Positions 25,526 through 34,184 of a stretch of DNA of 64,000 nt are shown here, in pieces; the stretch's first letter is position 1, and the number at the start of each line of letters is the position of its first letter. The stretch is from Henriciella mobilis. GTDB lineage: Bacteria; Pseudomonadota; Alphaproteobacteria; Caulobacterales; Hyphomonadaceae. The notes under the pieces were generated by a model. The model saw nothing but the letters and a program-made list of their open reading frames with translations. It had not been told where the DNA came from and searched no databases. The DNA is taken from positions 186,001-250,000 of the forward strand of contig NZ_QWFZ01000006.1 in NCBI RefSeq assembly GCF_003576315.1, read 5' to 3'. Made by a program: the position numbers and the translations under genes.

Positions 25526-27157
25526 TCAGGCGGACACACCAAGCTTTTCTTCGGCATAGGCCTTGATCGCCTTGTAGTCCGCCTTGCCGTTCGGCGCGCG
25601 TCCGAGACTGTCCTTGAACAGGATCCGCTTGGGCGCCTTGTAACGGGCAAGCTGTGTCTGCACGAAGGCGCGCAGCGTGTCCTCATCGGCCGAGGCGCCG
25701 TCATTCAGCTCCACAACCGCCGTGACCGCCTGGCCCCATTTCTCGTCCGGCAGGCCCACCACAAGCGCGTCGCGCACCGCGTCATGGCCCTTCAGCGCTT
25801 CCTCGACCTCTTCCGGATAGATCTTCTCGCCGGCGGAATTGATACAGTTCGAGCCGCGTCCAAGTAGGGTGATCGTGCCGTCTTCCTCGACCGTGCACCA
25901 ATCGCCGGGCACCGCATAGCGCACGCCATCGACCTCCCAGAAAGTCTTCGCGGTCTTCTCCGGATCCTTGTAGTAGCCGAGCGGTACCGCCCCGCCTCGT
26001 GCAATGAAACCGGGCTCGCCGGAGCCGGGCTTCACCTCTCTGCGGTCTTCGGTGAAAACCTTGCAGTTCTGGCCAAGCTCGAACTTTGCGGTCTGCTGGA
26101 CACCGTCCGCCGTCGTCACCGACATACCGAATCCGACAGCCTCGGAGGCGCCGAAACTGTCCATCAGGGCGACCTGTGGCATGTGTCGGATGAGGCCGCG
26201 CTTGACTTCCATCGACCACATCACGCCTGAGCTGGTGATGGTCTGGACCGAAGAAAGATCATATTTTCCAGGGGCTTCGTCGAGCACGCGTAACATCGGC
26301 TTGGCGAAAGCATCGCCAACAATCGCCATGGCGGTGACGCCGCGCCGGTCAACCGTCTCCCAGAGTTCGACCGGGTCGAAATGCTTTGTGTTTTCCAGGG
26401 TCACAATGGCGCCGCCGCCGATCATCGCGCCCATTGCCGTGAAAAGTCCGGTCCCATGCATGAGCGGACAGGCAGGAAGCTGGCGAGACAGCTTGCCCAT
26501 CTGGTCGACAAGAACAAGGTGCTGCTCCATGGATTCAGGTGCGAATCCGTAGATCTTGAGCATTGATTCAAGGGAAGATTCCCGCCAGATGCGGTGGGAC
26601 CACATGACACCCTTGGGCATGCCGGTCGTCCCGCCGGTATAGAGGAAAATCAGGTCGTCATCGGAGCGCTCGATCTCAAGCGGCGCGCCATCGCCCTCTG
26701 TCGCCAGTGTTTCGTAGGTGATCGCGAAGTCTGGTGTGTCGGTCCCGTCGCCGCCAATCTCGACCCAGAACTTTACCTTCGGCAGGCGATCCTTCACGCG
26801 TTCGACATTCTCGCGGAACTCGCGGTCGAAAAAGACAATGGCTGCGTCCGAATTGTCGAAAATGTAGTGCAGCTCATCGTCGAGATAGCGGTAATTGACG
26901 TTCACATGGGTGAAACGGCCTTTGAAGCAGGCGGCCAGCGCTTCCATGTATTCGGGCTGGTTGCGCAGGTAGAAGCCGGCCTTGTCGCCTGTTTCGGCAC
27001 CGCGTTCGCGCAGGTTCCGTGCGACATTGTTCGAGCGGGCCGTCATCTGCGGCCAGCTGATCACACGGTCACCATGAATCAGCGCCGGATCGTCTGGACC
27101 GAGCACTGCGCCGACTGCATCGAGCAGGTCTCCAAGATTGAAGATGCTGTCGCCCAT
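25526..27157 (-). CDS. Acyl-CoA synthetase (AMP-binding enzyme)
   Basis: The 543-aa protein belongs to the ANL adenylate-forming enzymes. The P-loop is YTGGTTGMPKG at residues 173-183. Further signatures are FGASEAVGFG, the YKDPEKTAKTFWEVDGVRY region with the hinge, and the C-terminal catalytic lysine in LGRAPNGKADYKAI. It would activate a carboxylic acid, most likely a fatty acid or steroid side chain, to its CoA thioester. The substrate cannot be read from the sequence. The start is the ATG at 27157. It stands alone on the minus strand. Confidence 0.92.
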   Translation of the reverse strand: MGDSIFNLGDLLDAVGAVLGPDDPALIHGDRVISWPQMTARSNNVARNLRERGAETGDKAGFYLRNQPEYMEALAACFKGRFTHVNVNYRYLDDELHYIFDNSDAAIVFFDREFRENVERVKDRLPKVKFWVEIGGDGTDTPDFAITYETLATEGDGAPLEIERSDDDLIFLYTGGTTGMPKGVMWSHRIWRESSLESMLKIYGFAPESMEQHLVLVDQMGKLSRQLPACPLMHGTGLFTAMGAMIGGGAIVTLENTKHFDPVELWETVDRRGVTAMAIVGDAFAKPMLRVLDEAPGKYDLSSVQTITSSGVMWSMEVKRGLIRHMPQVALMDSFGASEAVGFGMSVTTADGVQQTAKFELGQNCKVFTEDRREVKPGSGEPGFIARGGAVPLGYYKDPEKTAKTFWEVDGVRYAVPGDWCTVEEDGTITLLGRGSNCINSAGEKIYPEEVEEALKGHDAVRDALVVGLPDEKWGQAVTAVVELNDGASADEDTLRAFVQTQLARYKAPKRILFKDSLGRAPNGKADYKAIKAYAEEKLGVSA

Positions 27158-27248
27158 ATTGAGCTTCCTCCGGATTGTTCTGTTTCTTGCAGTGTATGCA
27201 CAAACAGACCGTCCGTGGAGGGGTTACGTGGCGTCCGGCGCCCCTGAT

Positions 27249-27683
27249 TTAGCCGATATGCGGCTTGCCCCACCAGAATTTGTTCCAGAAGCGCTTGCGC
27301 CGCCACGCCTTTGCCAGGCGCTTGTTATTCGGGGCGTCATGGAGCCCTCGGGGGACAAGCATTTCGTTCATCACCGGCTGGTAGTGGCGGATCAGGTCTT
27401 CTTCTATACGAGCCCGCTCACGGGCATTGGAAATTTTTAGGATATGGCGCTCGGTTGCGCCGCGGTCCCACCAGGCTTCGGCCCAGCGTTCGTGTCCGAT
27501 GATGCGGCTCTTCAGATTGGTGGCCTTGCCAATATAGAGCGGCTCCAGGAAGAAGACGAAACGCCGGCGCACAAAGATATAGATGCCGCCGCCGTTCGGA
27601 ATGCCTCTGTCGGTCAGCGTCACATTGAACTTGTACTTGCGTCCGGTCTCTCCGAACCAGGGGTGGGCCCCGAAAACGATCAT
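27249..27683 (-). CDS. GIY-YIG nuclease-family protein
   Basis: The 144-aa protein contains a GIY-YIG domain: GGIYIFV at residues 32-38 and LYIGKATNLKSRIIGH at 49-64, with the catalytic tyrosines and Arg60. A following RARIEEDLIRHYQP segment holds the family's metal-binding glutamate. The C-terminus is basic and aromatic. Small stand-alone members are mostly of unknown role, in repair or mobile-element cleavage. GGAGGAG precedes the region; either a TTG at 27692 or the ATG at 27683 could be the start. Confidence 0.85.
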   Translation of the reverse strand: MIVFGAHPWFGETGRKYKFNVTLTDRGIPNGGGIYIFVRRRFVFFLEPLYIGKATNLKSRIIGHERWAEAWWDRGATERHILKISNARERARIEEDLIRHYQPVMNEMLVPRGLHDAPNNKRLAKAWRRKRFWNKFWWGKPHIG

Positions 27684-27790
27684 TGCGGACAAACTCCTCC
27701 CGGCAATCGGCGGAGAGTCCGGCTGACTTGGTTAATGAGTCGTTAACGCCGTTCGTTGAAATCGCGGAATTTTCTGGGGCAATTCAAGGC

Positions 27791-28357
27791 CTACGCGGCC
27801 TTCAGAACTCTCTGGACCGGCGCAAAGCTCTTGCGGTGACAGCTGCAGGGGCCGAGCGATTCCAGCGCTTCGGCATGCTCGGCGGTGCCATATCCCTTGT
27901 GGCGGCGAAGGCCGTAGCCGGGAAAGCGGTTTGCCAGTTCTTCCATTGCGCGATCGCGCGCAACCTTGGCCAGGATAGAGGCGGCAGAGATGGACGGCTC
28001 CGTGAGGTCGCCCTTTACGATGGCCTTGGCAGGGCAGGGCAGTGTCGCTGGCAGCGCGTTTCCATCCACAAGAATCAGTTCAGGGACCAGGCCCATAATG
28101 GCGACGGCACGGCGCATGGCGAGGAAAGTCGCCTCGCGAATGTTAAAGGCATCGATCTCGTCAGGGCTTGCCCAGCCGATGCCATAGCCGAGGGCCTTGG
28201 CCTTTATTTCGGGATAGAGTGCCTCGCGGCGCGCTTCGGTCAGCTTCTTGGAATCTGTAAGGCCTGTAACTGATTGCGCGGGATCAAGAATGACCGCCGC
28301 GGCCGTTACCGGCCCGGCCCACGGCCCTCTTCCGGCCTCGTCTATTCCGCAGATCAT
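27791..28357 (-). CDS. rnhB: Ribonuclease HII
   Basis: The 188-aa enzyme removes RNA from RNA-DNA hybrids, including single ribonucleotides. The signature is [17 protein letters not shown] with catalytic Asp5 and Glu6, then [24 protein letters not shown] with the third Asp, and [21 protein letters not shown] with the fourth. The start is placed at the ATG at 28357, just before CGIDEAG; ATG codons at 28372 and 28429 are possible. It is divergent from and slightly overlaps the 5' region of the oxidoreductase gene if the longer start is used. Confidence 0.93.
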   Translation of the reverse strand: MICGIDEAGRGPWAGPVTAAAVILDPAQSVTGLTDSKKLTEARREALYPEIKAKALGYGIGWASPDEIDAFNIREATFLAMRRAVAIMGLVPELILVDGNALPATLPCPAKAIVKGDLTEPSISAASILAKVARDRAMEELANRFPGYGLRRHKGYGTAEHAEALESLGPCSCHRKSFAPVQRVLKAA

Positions 28358-28409
28358 CCCTATGTTCCTCATCACAGCTACAAGATCATGATTCCGGGAG
28401 TGATTAACC

Positions 28410-29381
28410 ATGAGCGACGCATATTGCATTCAGATTAACGAGACCGGCGGCCCCGATGTCTTGACCAAGGTTGCCATGGAGCCGCGCCAGCCCGGACCGG
28501 GCGAGGCGCTGATACGCCAGAGCGCGATCGGCCTCAACTTCATCGACACGTATCATCGCTCCGGCCTCTATCCGGTGAAGATGCCATTCACGCTCGGTTC
28601 AGAAGCCGCCGGCACGGTCGAGGCCGTCGGGGAGGGCGTGGAAAACGTCAAGCCGGGCGACAGGGTCGCCTATCTTGGTTCTGGCACCTATGCGACACAC
28701 TTTACCGGTCCTGCCTCGCGTCTGCTGGTCCTGCCTGACGGGGTCAGCGAAGAAGAAGGCGCTGCGGTGATCCTGAAGGGGCTCACGGCGTGGATGCTCC
28801 TGTTCGAGGTCTACCGGCCTGAGCCGGGCGAAACGGCGCTGGTCTGGGCGCCCGTCGGCGGCGTGGGGTCTATCCTGGTACCCTGGGCGACGTCTCTGGG
28901 GGTGAGAGTGATCGCCGTGACGTCATCCGAAGAGAGGGCCGGAAAGGCCCGCGAAATCGGAGCGATGGATGTTATATACGCCCATGAGGATGTTGCCGGC
29001 CGGGCGAGAGCCTTGACCGGCGGCAAGGGCGTTGATGTCAGCTATGACAGCGTCGGCAAGGACTCCGCCAAGGCGTCTCTCGACAGTTTGAAGCCGCGCG
29101 GCTGGTACGTGACCTTCGGAAACGCGTCCGGTGCCGTCGATCCGATCGCGCCGGGTGAACTGTCAAGGCGGGGGTCTCTTGTGATGACCCGGCCCGGACT
29201 GTTCCATTTCGTCAATACCGAGGAAGGTCTGAAAAAGGGGGCCGCGGCCTTGTTTGGCGCCCTTCGCGCCGGAACGATCAAGGCGCAGGTCGGCCAGACT
29301 TTCGATCTCGCGAGTGCCGCCGACGCGCACCGGGCAATCGAAAGTGGCAAGACCGTCGGCGCGACGCTGCTCAAGCCTTAG
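28410..29381 (+). CDS. Zinc-independent quinone oxidoreductase (MDR family)
   Basis: The 323-aa protein is a medium-chain dehydrogenase/reductase without the zinc ligands. It has the quinone-reductase signature [20 protein letters not shown], and the NADPH-binding site AGGVGSI is replaced by [23 protein letters not shown] and GGKGVDV follow. It should reduce quinones with NADPH as a soluble dimer. Length is normal. It ends inside the convergent MgtC-like gene by 11 bases. Confidence 0.9.
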   Translation: MSDAYCIQINETGGPDVLTKVAMEPRQPGPGEALIRQSAIGLNFIDTYHRSGLYPVKMPFTLGSEAAGTVEAVGEGVENVKPGDRVAYLGSGTYATHFTGPASRLLVLPDGVSEEEGAAVILKGLTAWMLLFEVYRPEPGETALVWAPVGGVGSILVPWATSLGVRVIAVTSSEERAGKAREIGAMDVIYAHEDVAGRARALTGGKGVDVSYDSVGKDSAKASLDSLKPRGWYVTFGNASGAVDPIAPGELSRRGSLVMTRPGLFHFVNTEEGLKKGAAALFGALRAGTIKAQVGQTFDLASAADAHRAIESGKTVGATLLKP

Positions 29382-29874
29382 GGCGGTCCTGTTGCCTGTC
29401 GTCTGCGGACCCTTCATCAAACAACCGGTCTTCCATGAATTTGAAGGGCAGCAGGATGAGCAGGGCGAGAACAGTCCCGCTCGCGGCGACGAGGTAGAAA
29501 CCCGCGCCGCTGGCAAGTCCGACGGCACCCGCCAGCCACATGCCGGCACCCGTCGTCAGACCTTTGACGGACCCGCGCGACTGGATGATTGTCCCGGCGG
29601 CGAGAAAGGCCACGCCTGCCGTCACCGCTTCGACCACGCGGACCGGATCAAGCTGCGTTGCAGCGGAGTCCGATCCGAAACGCGCGATCATCTCAATCGC
29701 AATGACGGCAAAAAGGGCAGCGGCCAGACTGGTCAGCATGTGCGTGCGCATCCCGGCCGGACGGTCTCGGGCCTCACGCTCGAAGCCAATGAGCAGGCCA
29801 CAGAATGCCGCGAGCCCAAGGCGCAGCAGCATGTCGGCCGCTGCCATGTCTATACTGAAATCGATACCGCCCAT
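29371..29874 (-). CDS. MgtC/SapB family membrane protein
   Basis: The 167-aa protein has five hydrophobic segments and the MgtC family signatures: LIGFEREARDRPAGMRTHML, GVAFLAAGTIIQ and KGLTTGAGMWLAGAVGLASG. Members are linked with magnesium homeostasis and virulence in some species, but many act elsewhere. The short N-terminal form without the cytosolic C-terminal domain occurs here. The ATG at 29874 has AGGTGA six bases upstream. It overlaps the end of the quinone oxidoreductase gene on the opposite strand. Confidence 0.9.
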   Translation of the reverse strand: MGGIDFSIDMAAADMLLRLGLAAFCGLLIGFEREARDRPAGMRTHMLTSLAAALFAVIAIEMIARFGSDSAATQLDPVRVVEAVTAGVAFLAAGTIIQSRGSVKGLTTGAGMWLAGAVGLASGAGFYLVAASGTVLALLILLPFKFMEDRLFDEGSADDRQQDRPKA

Positions 29875-29965
29875 GGTGAAGTCACCTAGCAAGCTACGTA
29901 TTTGAACCAACGTCCACGCGCTTGCCTTGTTGCTTACCGGTTGCAGCGCGGGTCATCAGCCTCGT

Positions 29966-30412
29966 TCAGTGCTGGTGGTCGGCACCCTCGCCGTGATGGT
30001 GGGCCTCGGCTTCATCGACAAGGATACGTTCTGGCTGGTCAGCGACATGGAGCCGAAAGACGATGGCGCGCGCCCCGTCTGGCCCGCCGCGCGGCGCGTG
30101 AATGGCTTCGGGTTCAATCACGAAGGCATCACCGGACTTCAGCTCCACGTCCGGCTTGCCCTGTTGGACATGGATTGCCGAGCCCGAGATGACATACACG
30201 AACTCTTCGCCGGAGTGGTAGTGGCGTGGCACCGTAGCGCCAGCGGGGATGACGACGTCGGAAATGATCACCTCATAGCCGTCCAGACCTGAAATGCCCG
30301 CACGGAGCATTTCGTTAGAGCCGGGCGGTGGTGTGGTCTCAGCCTGCTGGCTGGGCGCTGTAGCGCAGGCGGCCGCCAGGATGGCGCCCAGGCCGACAAT
30401 CACGTTTTTCAT
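29966..30412 (-). CDS. Cupin-domain lipoprotein
   Basis: The 148-aa protein has a lipoprotein signal (AILAAACATA, Cys17). Its cupin_2 domain has PRHYHSGEEFVYVISGSA (histidines and glutamate of the metal site) and then GDAFVIEPEAIHAPRGG with the last His. A C-terminal tail EAHHHGEGADHQH is unusually histidine-rich and may bind metal. It lies in the envelope. The enzyme activity is unknown. GAGGAGGG precedes the ATG at 30412. Confidence 0.88.
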   Translation of the reverse strand: MKNVIVGLGAILAAACATAPSQQAETTPPPGSNEMLRAGISGLDGYEVIISDVVIPAGATVPRHYHSGEEFVYVISGSAIHVQQGKPDVELKSGDAFVIEPEAIHAPRGGPDGARAIVFRLHVADQPERILVDEAEAHHHGEGADHQH

Positions 30413-30476
30413 TGTATTCTCCCTCCTCAAGGAGGCAGAACACTGCGCTCGTCTGGCCCAGCGGGCAAGAGATCGC

Positions 30477-30692
30477 TTAGCTGGCCGCTTCGTATTTAAA
30501 GCCGATCTCCAGTGTTACCTGGTAGTAGGCCACCTTGCCGTCATTGATGTAGCCGCGCGTCGAGACGACTTCGAACCAGTCGAGATTGCGCAGCGTCTTG
30601 CGGGCGGTGGTCAACGCGCCGTCAATGGCGTCCTCGATCGAGGTGGGCGACGTGCCGACGATCTTGGTTACAGCGAAAGTATCAGCGGACAT
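30477..30692 (-). CDS. Dodecin (flavin-binding)
   Basis: The 71-aa protein reads VTKIVGTSPTSIEDAIDGAL, then LDWFEVVSTRGYINDGKVAYY, the full dodecin pattern including the conserved Trp that stacks on flavin. Dodecins assemble into hollow dodecamers that store flavin or buffer CoA-related ligands. GGAGG precedes the ATG. No flavin-synthesis gene is adjacent. Confidence 0.93.
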   Translation of the reverse strand: MSADTFAVTKIVGTSPTSIEDAIDGALTTARKTLRNLDWFEVVSTRGYINDGKVAYYQVTLEIGFKYEAAS

Positions 30693-30806
30693 GAATTGCC
30701 TCCAGTCTTGCGGGGTAGGGATTACCCCGTTCAATCCGGGAACTAGGCCGAAAGTTCCAGCTGTCACCTGAATCGGATCTGCCGGGCCGGTCGCCCGCGA
30801 GGCGGA

Positions 30807-31709
30807 TTACCGTCCCCAGTTCAGGAGCAGGGCCGGGTCAATGTAGAAGTCTCCATCGCGGCTGTCGCTGGCGGAATTGCGCCACTTCACGGCCCAGTGG
30901 AGGTGCGGCCCGGTTGTGCGTCCGGTATTGCCTGTCTTCCCCAGCGGTTCGCCCTGCGAGATCACGTGGCCTTCTTCCACCGTGACTTCGGAGAGGTGCA
31001 GGAAGACCGAAACAAGGCCGCCGCCATGGTCCAGAAAGACGGTCCCGCCTTCATAATAGAGATCGGGATCGGCCAGCACGACGCGCCCGCCGGCTGGTGC
31101 ATAGACCGGCGTTCCGGTTGGCACGGCGAAGTCGTACCCTTCATGCACCGAGATCTTCTCACAGGCCTCGCCATTGGCGCCGGTGCCGATATATTTGCGC
31201 GTCGGCCCGAACGGCGAGGAGGCCGGACCGTCGACCGGCTCGACGAAGCCGTCGCGCAATTGCGGGCCCGGGTTGAAGCTTGCAAAGGCGGCCTGCTTCT
31301 TTACCCAGCTTTCGGCGGCATGCTGTTTCTGAGCGTCTGTACGTGCATCGACCTTGTCGCAATTGAACCCATTGATCAGCCGGAAATCATCCTGGCGCGG
31401 GGCAATCGTCAGGCTGATTGGGGGGATGTCGCTCGCCAGCGGCTTTAGGCGCAGCGGCGAGGGTTCATCCTGACGCAGGCCGATCAGAACAGCTCCGGCT
31501 TCGTCGGTCTGCACGGTGCGAAGGCGTTCGCCGTCCGGTCCGGAAATCTCGATTTCCAGGTCAGCAGGGCCCTTGCAGCGGATGAGGCCACTCTGCTTGG
31601 CAATGCCCGAACATGACAGGCTTTCGGTGGTGATCGGCTCGCCATTGGCGGCAGGCGCAGCTGTAGCCAGCAGCAGGGCAAGAAAGGTCAAGAGGCGCGG
31701 AAAACGCAT
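30807..31709 (-). CDS. M23 family peptidase (LytM domain)
   Basis: The roughly 300-aa protein has a signal peptide (LLATAAPA ending near residue 18). After a beta-rich N-terminal domain with a cysteine pair comes the LytM domain: SVHEGYDFAVPTGTPVYAP with the HxxxD zinc motif, and TGPHLHWAVKW with HxH. It should cut peptidoglycan peptide bridges or regulate amidases from the periplasm. The active-site residues are complete, so it is likely catalytic. I use the ATG at 31709; a GTG at 31721 lies four bases from the upstream stop. It follows the DUF2093 gene directly. Confidence 0.9.
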   Translation of the reverse strand: MRFPRLLTFLALLLATAAPAANGEPITTESLSCSGIAKQSGLIRCKGPADLEIEISGPDGERLRTVQTDEAGAVLIGLRQDEPSPLRLKPLASDIPPISLTIAPRQDDFRLINGFNCDKVDARTDAQKQHAAESWVKKQAAFASFNPGPQLRDGFVEPVDGPASSPFGPTRKYIGTGANGEACEKISVHEGYDFAVPTGTPVYAPAGGRVVLADPDLYYEGGTVFLDHGGGLVSVFLHLSEVTVEEGHVISQGEPLGKTGNTGRTTGPHLHWAVKWRNSASDSRDGDFYIDPALLLNWGR

Positions 31710-31724
31710 CGGCCTGGTCACCGC

Positions 31725-31946
31725 CTATTTCTGGCCGGGTATCATCCGGCTGGCGGCAGCCGCTGCGTCGACATAGGCTTCCTGGTGATCCACGCTCCAG
31801 TAACGCAGCGCCTGCAGCGGAATCTTTCGGCCCGTGACCGCACAGGTGACGTAATCGCCAGGGCTGATCACTTCGAGATCGGCGTCGAGATAGCGAATCT
31901 TGGCTTCGCCTGAGGTTTTTCCGGTACGCGTAAGCATGAGGCTCAT
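31725..31946 (-). CDS. DUF2093 family protein
   Basis: The 73-aa protein matches DUF2093, a small alphaproteobacterial family: AKIRYLDADLEVISPGDYV then CAVTGRKIPLQALRYWSV and DHQEAYVDA. A single Cys in the CAVTG motif is conserved in the family. Function is unknown. Either the ATG at 31946 or a second one nine bases later could be used. It precedes the M23 peptidase gene on the same strand. Confidence 0.88.
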   Translation of the reverse strand: MSLMLTRTGKTSGEAKIRYLDADLEVISPGDYVTCAVTGRKIPLQALRYWSVDHQEAYVDAAAAASRMIPGQK

Positions 31947-31983
31947 AATGGGTCCAAATCGCCGCTTTTGGAAGAGGCCAGAC

Positions 31984-32733
31984 TCAGGGCTGGGGCCCCG
32001 GTGCGGTTGGCGCCGTGCCGTCAGCCGGGCGGTCGGGATTGGGCGTGCGGAAAATCAGTGACAGGCTGCGCATGTAGTCCATCGGCCATTCGCCAACACG
32101 CTGGCGATGGGTGGCACGCAGTACGATCTCGACAGCGACGTCCGGATGGCTGAACACCAGCGATTCATCGACTGCGCCTGCGCCCAGAGGGCTCGCCCCA
32201 GGGTCTGACGCGGTCCATTGTGCCATGGCTGGGCATTCTCCGAGCCGAGCGGCGATTTCGGACCGCTGGTCACGGTAGTCGTTGAGATAAGGCACTTCGC
32301 TATGGGCCATGCCGAGCTGGCAGGTGACCTGGTTGTAAGCGGAGCTGACCGTTGCGGGATCGGCCGCCGGTACCACGACGGTGCAATAATCCGCGCCGAG
32401 CGATTGCAGCGCGTTGCCGGCTGGATAAGTGCCGATGACGCTGCCTTGCGCGGTGCCCGCCGAAAGCGACGCAAAGCGGCTTGCAACAACGCCGGCGCGA
32501 ATGATCTGCCCGATTTCTGTGCATAGCGGGTCTGCTGGCGGGGCGGGTTGCCGTACTTGCGGATAGGTCGGACGTTCGGGTGGTGCGGACTGGACTGTCG
32601 GGCTGAAGGGGAGCGTCGTCGGCGGCGCTTCCTGTTCGTCGGTCGGGGCTGCCTGCGCGAGGGCTGGAAGGGCTGGCAATTGGCCAATCGCCATTGCTGC
32701 TGCTAGAAACGGGAAGCGGACAGGCGCAATCAT
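31984..32733 (-). CDS. Hypothetical periplasmic protein
   Basis: The 249-aa protein has a cleavable signal (MIAPVRFPFLAAAMAIG, ending near ALPALAQA at about residue 27), then a Pro-rich linker to about residue 68. A helical domain with three or four cysteines follows (DPLCTEIG, DYCTVVV, TCQLGM, LGECPAM), suggesting disulfides. I do not recognise the family. The C-terminus is Pro/Asp-rich. The ATG at 32733 is preferred to the longer frame. It is divergent from recA. Confidence 0.68.
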   Translation of the reverse strand: MIAPVRFPFLAAAMAIGQLPALPALAQAAPTDEQEAPPTTLPFSPTVQSAPPERPTYPQVRQPAPPADPLCTEIGQIIRAGVVASRFASLSAGTAQGSVIGTYPAGNALQSLGADYCTVVVPAADPATVSSAYNQVTCQLGMAHSEVPYLNDYRDQRSEIAARLGECPAMAQWTASDPGASPLGAGAVDESLVFSHPDVAVEIVLRATHRQRVGEWPMDYMRSLSLIFRTPNPDRPADGTAPTAPGPQP

Positions 32734-32831
32734 CTTGTTTCCTTGCTGCGGTTCGAAGCCGGAGTCTACGCCCTCGCCAACGCTGTGGGCAAGCCAGCAG
32801 GAACGGGCAAAAGTTTTTGTTTTGTTCTTGA

Positions 32832-32846
32832 GAACATTTGTGGTAC
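32832..32846. promoter_or_regulatory. SOS box upstream of recA
   Basis: GAAC-ATTTGTG-GTAC matches the alphaproteobacterial LexA site (GAAC-N7-GAAC, the reverse of GTTC-N7-GTTC) with one mismatch. It is 69 bases before the recA start. LexA repression and induction on DNA damage are inferred. Confidence 0.6.
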
Positions 32847-32914
32847 AGACCATTCCTCAGATGTGACGCCGGCCTTGCATTGCAGGGTCAGATATGGACC
32901 TAAGGAGACGACTC

Positions 32915-34012
32915 ATGGCGAAACCTGCACTGCAACTCGTGGACAAGGAGTCCGGCTTGGACAAGCAGAAAGCACTCGAAACCGCTCTGTCGAACATAGA
33001 ACGCTCCTTTGGCAAGGGATCGGTCATGCGGCTCGGCGACAAGAAAGTCTCCGATATCGAGTCGGTGTCGACCGGATCGCTCGGGCTCGATATCGCGCTC
33101 GGTATCGGCGGCCTGCCGCGCGGGCGCATCATCGAGATTTACGGGCCTGAAAGCTCTGGCAAGACGACGCTGTCGCTGCATGCGGTTGCCGAAGCCCAGA
33201 AAGATGGCGGCGTCTGCGCCTTCGTTGACGCGGAACACGCGCTTGATCCGAGCTATGCCGCCAAGCTTGGCGTCGACCTGGACGATCTGCTCGTTTCCCA
33301 GCCTGATACTGGCGAGCAGGCGCTGGAGATCGCCGACACGCTGGTGCGCTCGGGCGCTGTCGACCTGCTGGTCATCGACTCCGTGGCGGCCCTGACGCCG
33401 CGGGCCGAGATTGAAGGCGAGATGGGCGATTCTCTGCCTGGTCTGCAGGCCCGCCTGATGAGCCAGGCGCTGCGCAAGCTGACCGGCTCGATCTCAAAGT
33501 CGAAATGCATGGTGATCTTCATCAACCAGATTCGCATGAAGATCGGTGTCATGTTCGGCAGCCCGGAAACCACGACCGGCGGTAATGCGCTGAAATTCTA
33601 TGCCTCGGTCCGCCTGGATATCCGCCGTATCGGCGCGATCAAGGATCGTGACGAAGTGATCGGCAACCAGACGCGCGTCAAGGTGGTCAAGAACAAGGTC
33701 GCTCCGCCTTTCCGGCAGGTCGAGTTCGACATCATCTACGGTGAGGGCATTTCGAAGACCGGCGAACTCATCGATCTCGGTGTGAAGTGTGAGGTCATAG
33801 AGAAATCCGGTTCCTGGTATTCCTACAAGGATGACCGGATCGGCCAGGGTCGCGAGAAGACACGGCAGTTCCTGAAAGACAATCCCGATATTGCCGACGA
33901 AATCGAAACGGCGATCCGCAAGCAGTCCGGTCTGTTGTCCGAAGTGCTTCTCAATGAGGACGGTGCACATGAGGATGACGACGGCGATGCGGGCGAAGCC
34001 GAAACAGGCTGA
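32915..34012 (+). CDS. recA: Recombinase RecA
   Basis: The 365-aa protein drives strand exchange and activates LexA and phage-repressor cleavage. The Walker A motif is GPESSGKTT (77-85), and the MAW-region is followed by [18 protein letters not shown] and the loop 2 region [19 protein letters not shown] typical acidic tail ends the protein. The ATG at 32915 has AAGGAG upstream and begins with MAKPALQ; the frame reaches 32894. The prophage repressor in this window has the S24 fold that RecA would trigger. Confidence 0.97.
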   Translation: MAKPALQLVDKESGLDKQKALETALSNIERSFGKGSVMRLGDKKVSDIESVSTGSLGLDIALGIGGLPRGRIIEIYGPESSGKTTLSLHAVAEAQKDGGVCAFVDAEHALDPSYAAKLGVDLDDLLVSQPDTGEQALEIADTLVRSGAVDLLVIDSVAALTPRAEIEGEMGDSLPGLQARLMSQALRKLTGSISKSKCMVIFINQIRMKIGVMFGSPETTTGGNALKFYASVRLDIRRIGAIKDRDEVIGNQTRVKVVKNKVAPPFRQVEFDIIYGEGISKTGELIDLGVKCEVIEKSGSWYSYKDDRIGQGREKTRQFLKDNPDIADEIETAIRKQSGLLSEVLLNEDGAHEDDDGDAGEAETG

Positions 34013-34184
34013 GAACCCGTTTCCGCTCTCTTATCAATTGCAGTAGATCAGACCTTGCGGCGGGCCAGACGCTTGGCGCGCCGCAGGTGACCCTTTATAT
34101 CGCCCTTAGGCGGGGGCTGGCCATCCACGATATGGCAGGCCCCATGGGCAATCAGGCCCGCTGGCGGATAAAGACGGTACACGG

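Noticed and set aside
32824-32835. GTTCTTGAGAAC as the LexA site
   Set aside because: It is a GTTC-N4-GAAC palindrome unlike the alphaproteobacterial direct-repeat type; the adjacent GAAC-N7-GTAC fits better.
34048-34182. 44-codon minus-strand frame from a GTG before alaS
   Set aside because: It overlaps the alaS start region, has no ribosome site and no known family. The Arg/Lys-rich end overlaps a GC hairpin.
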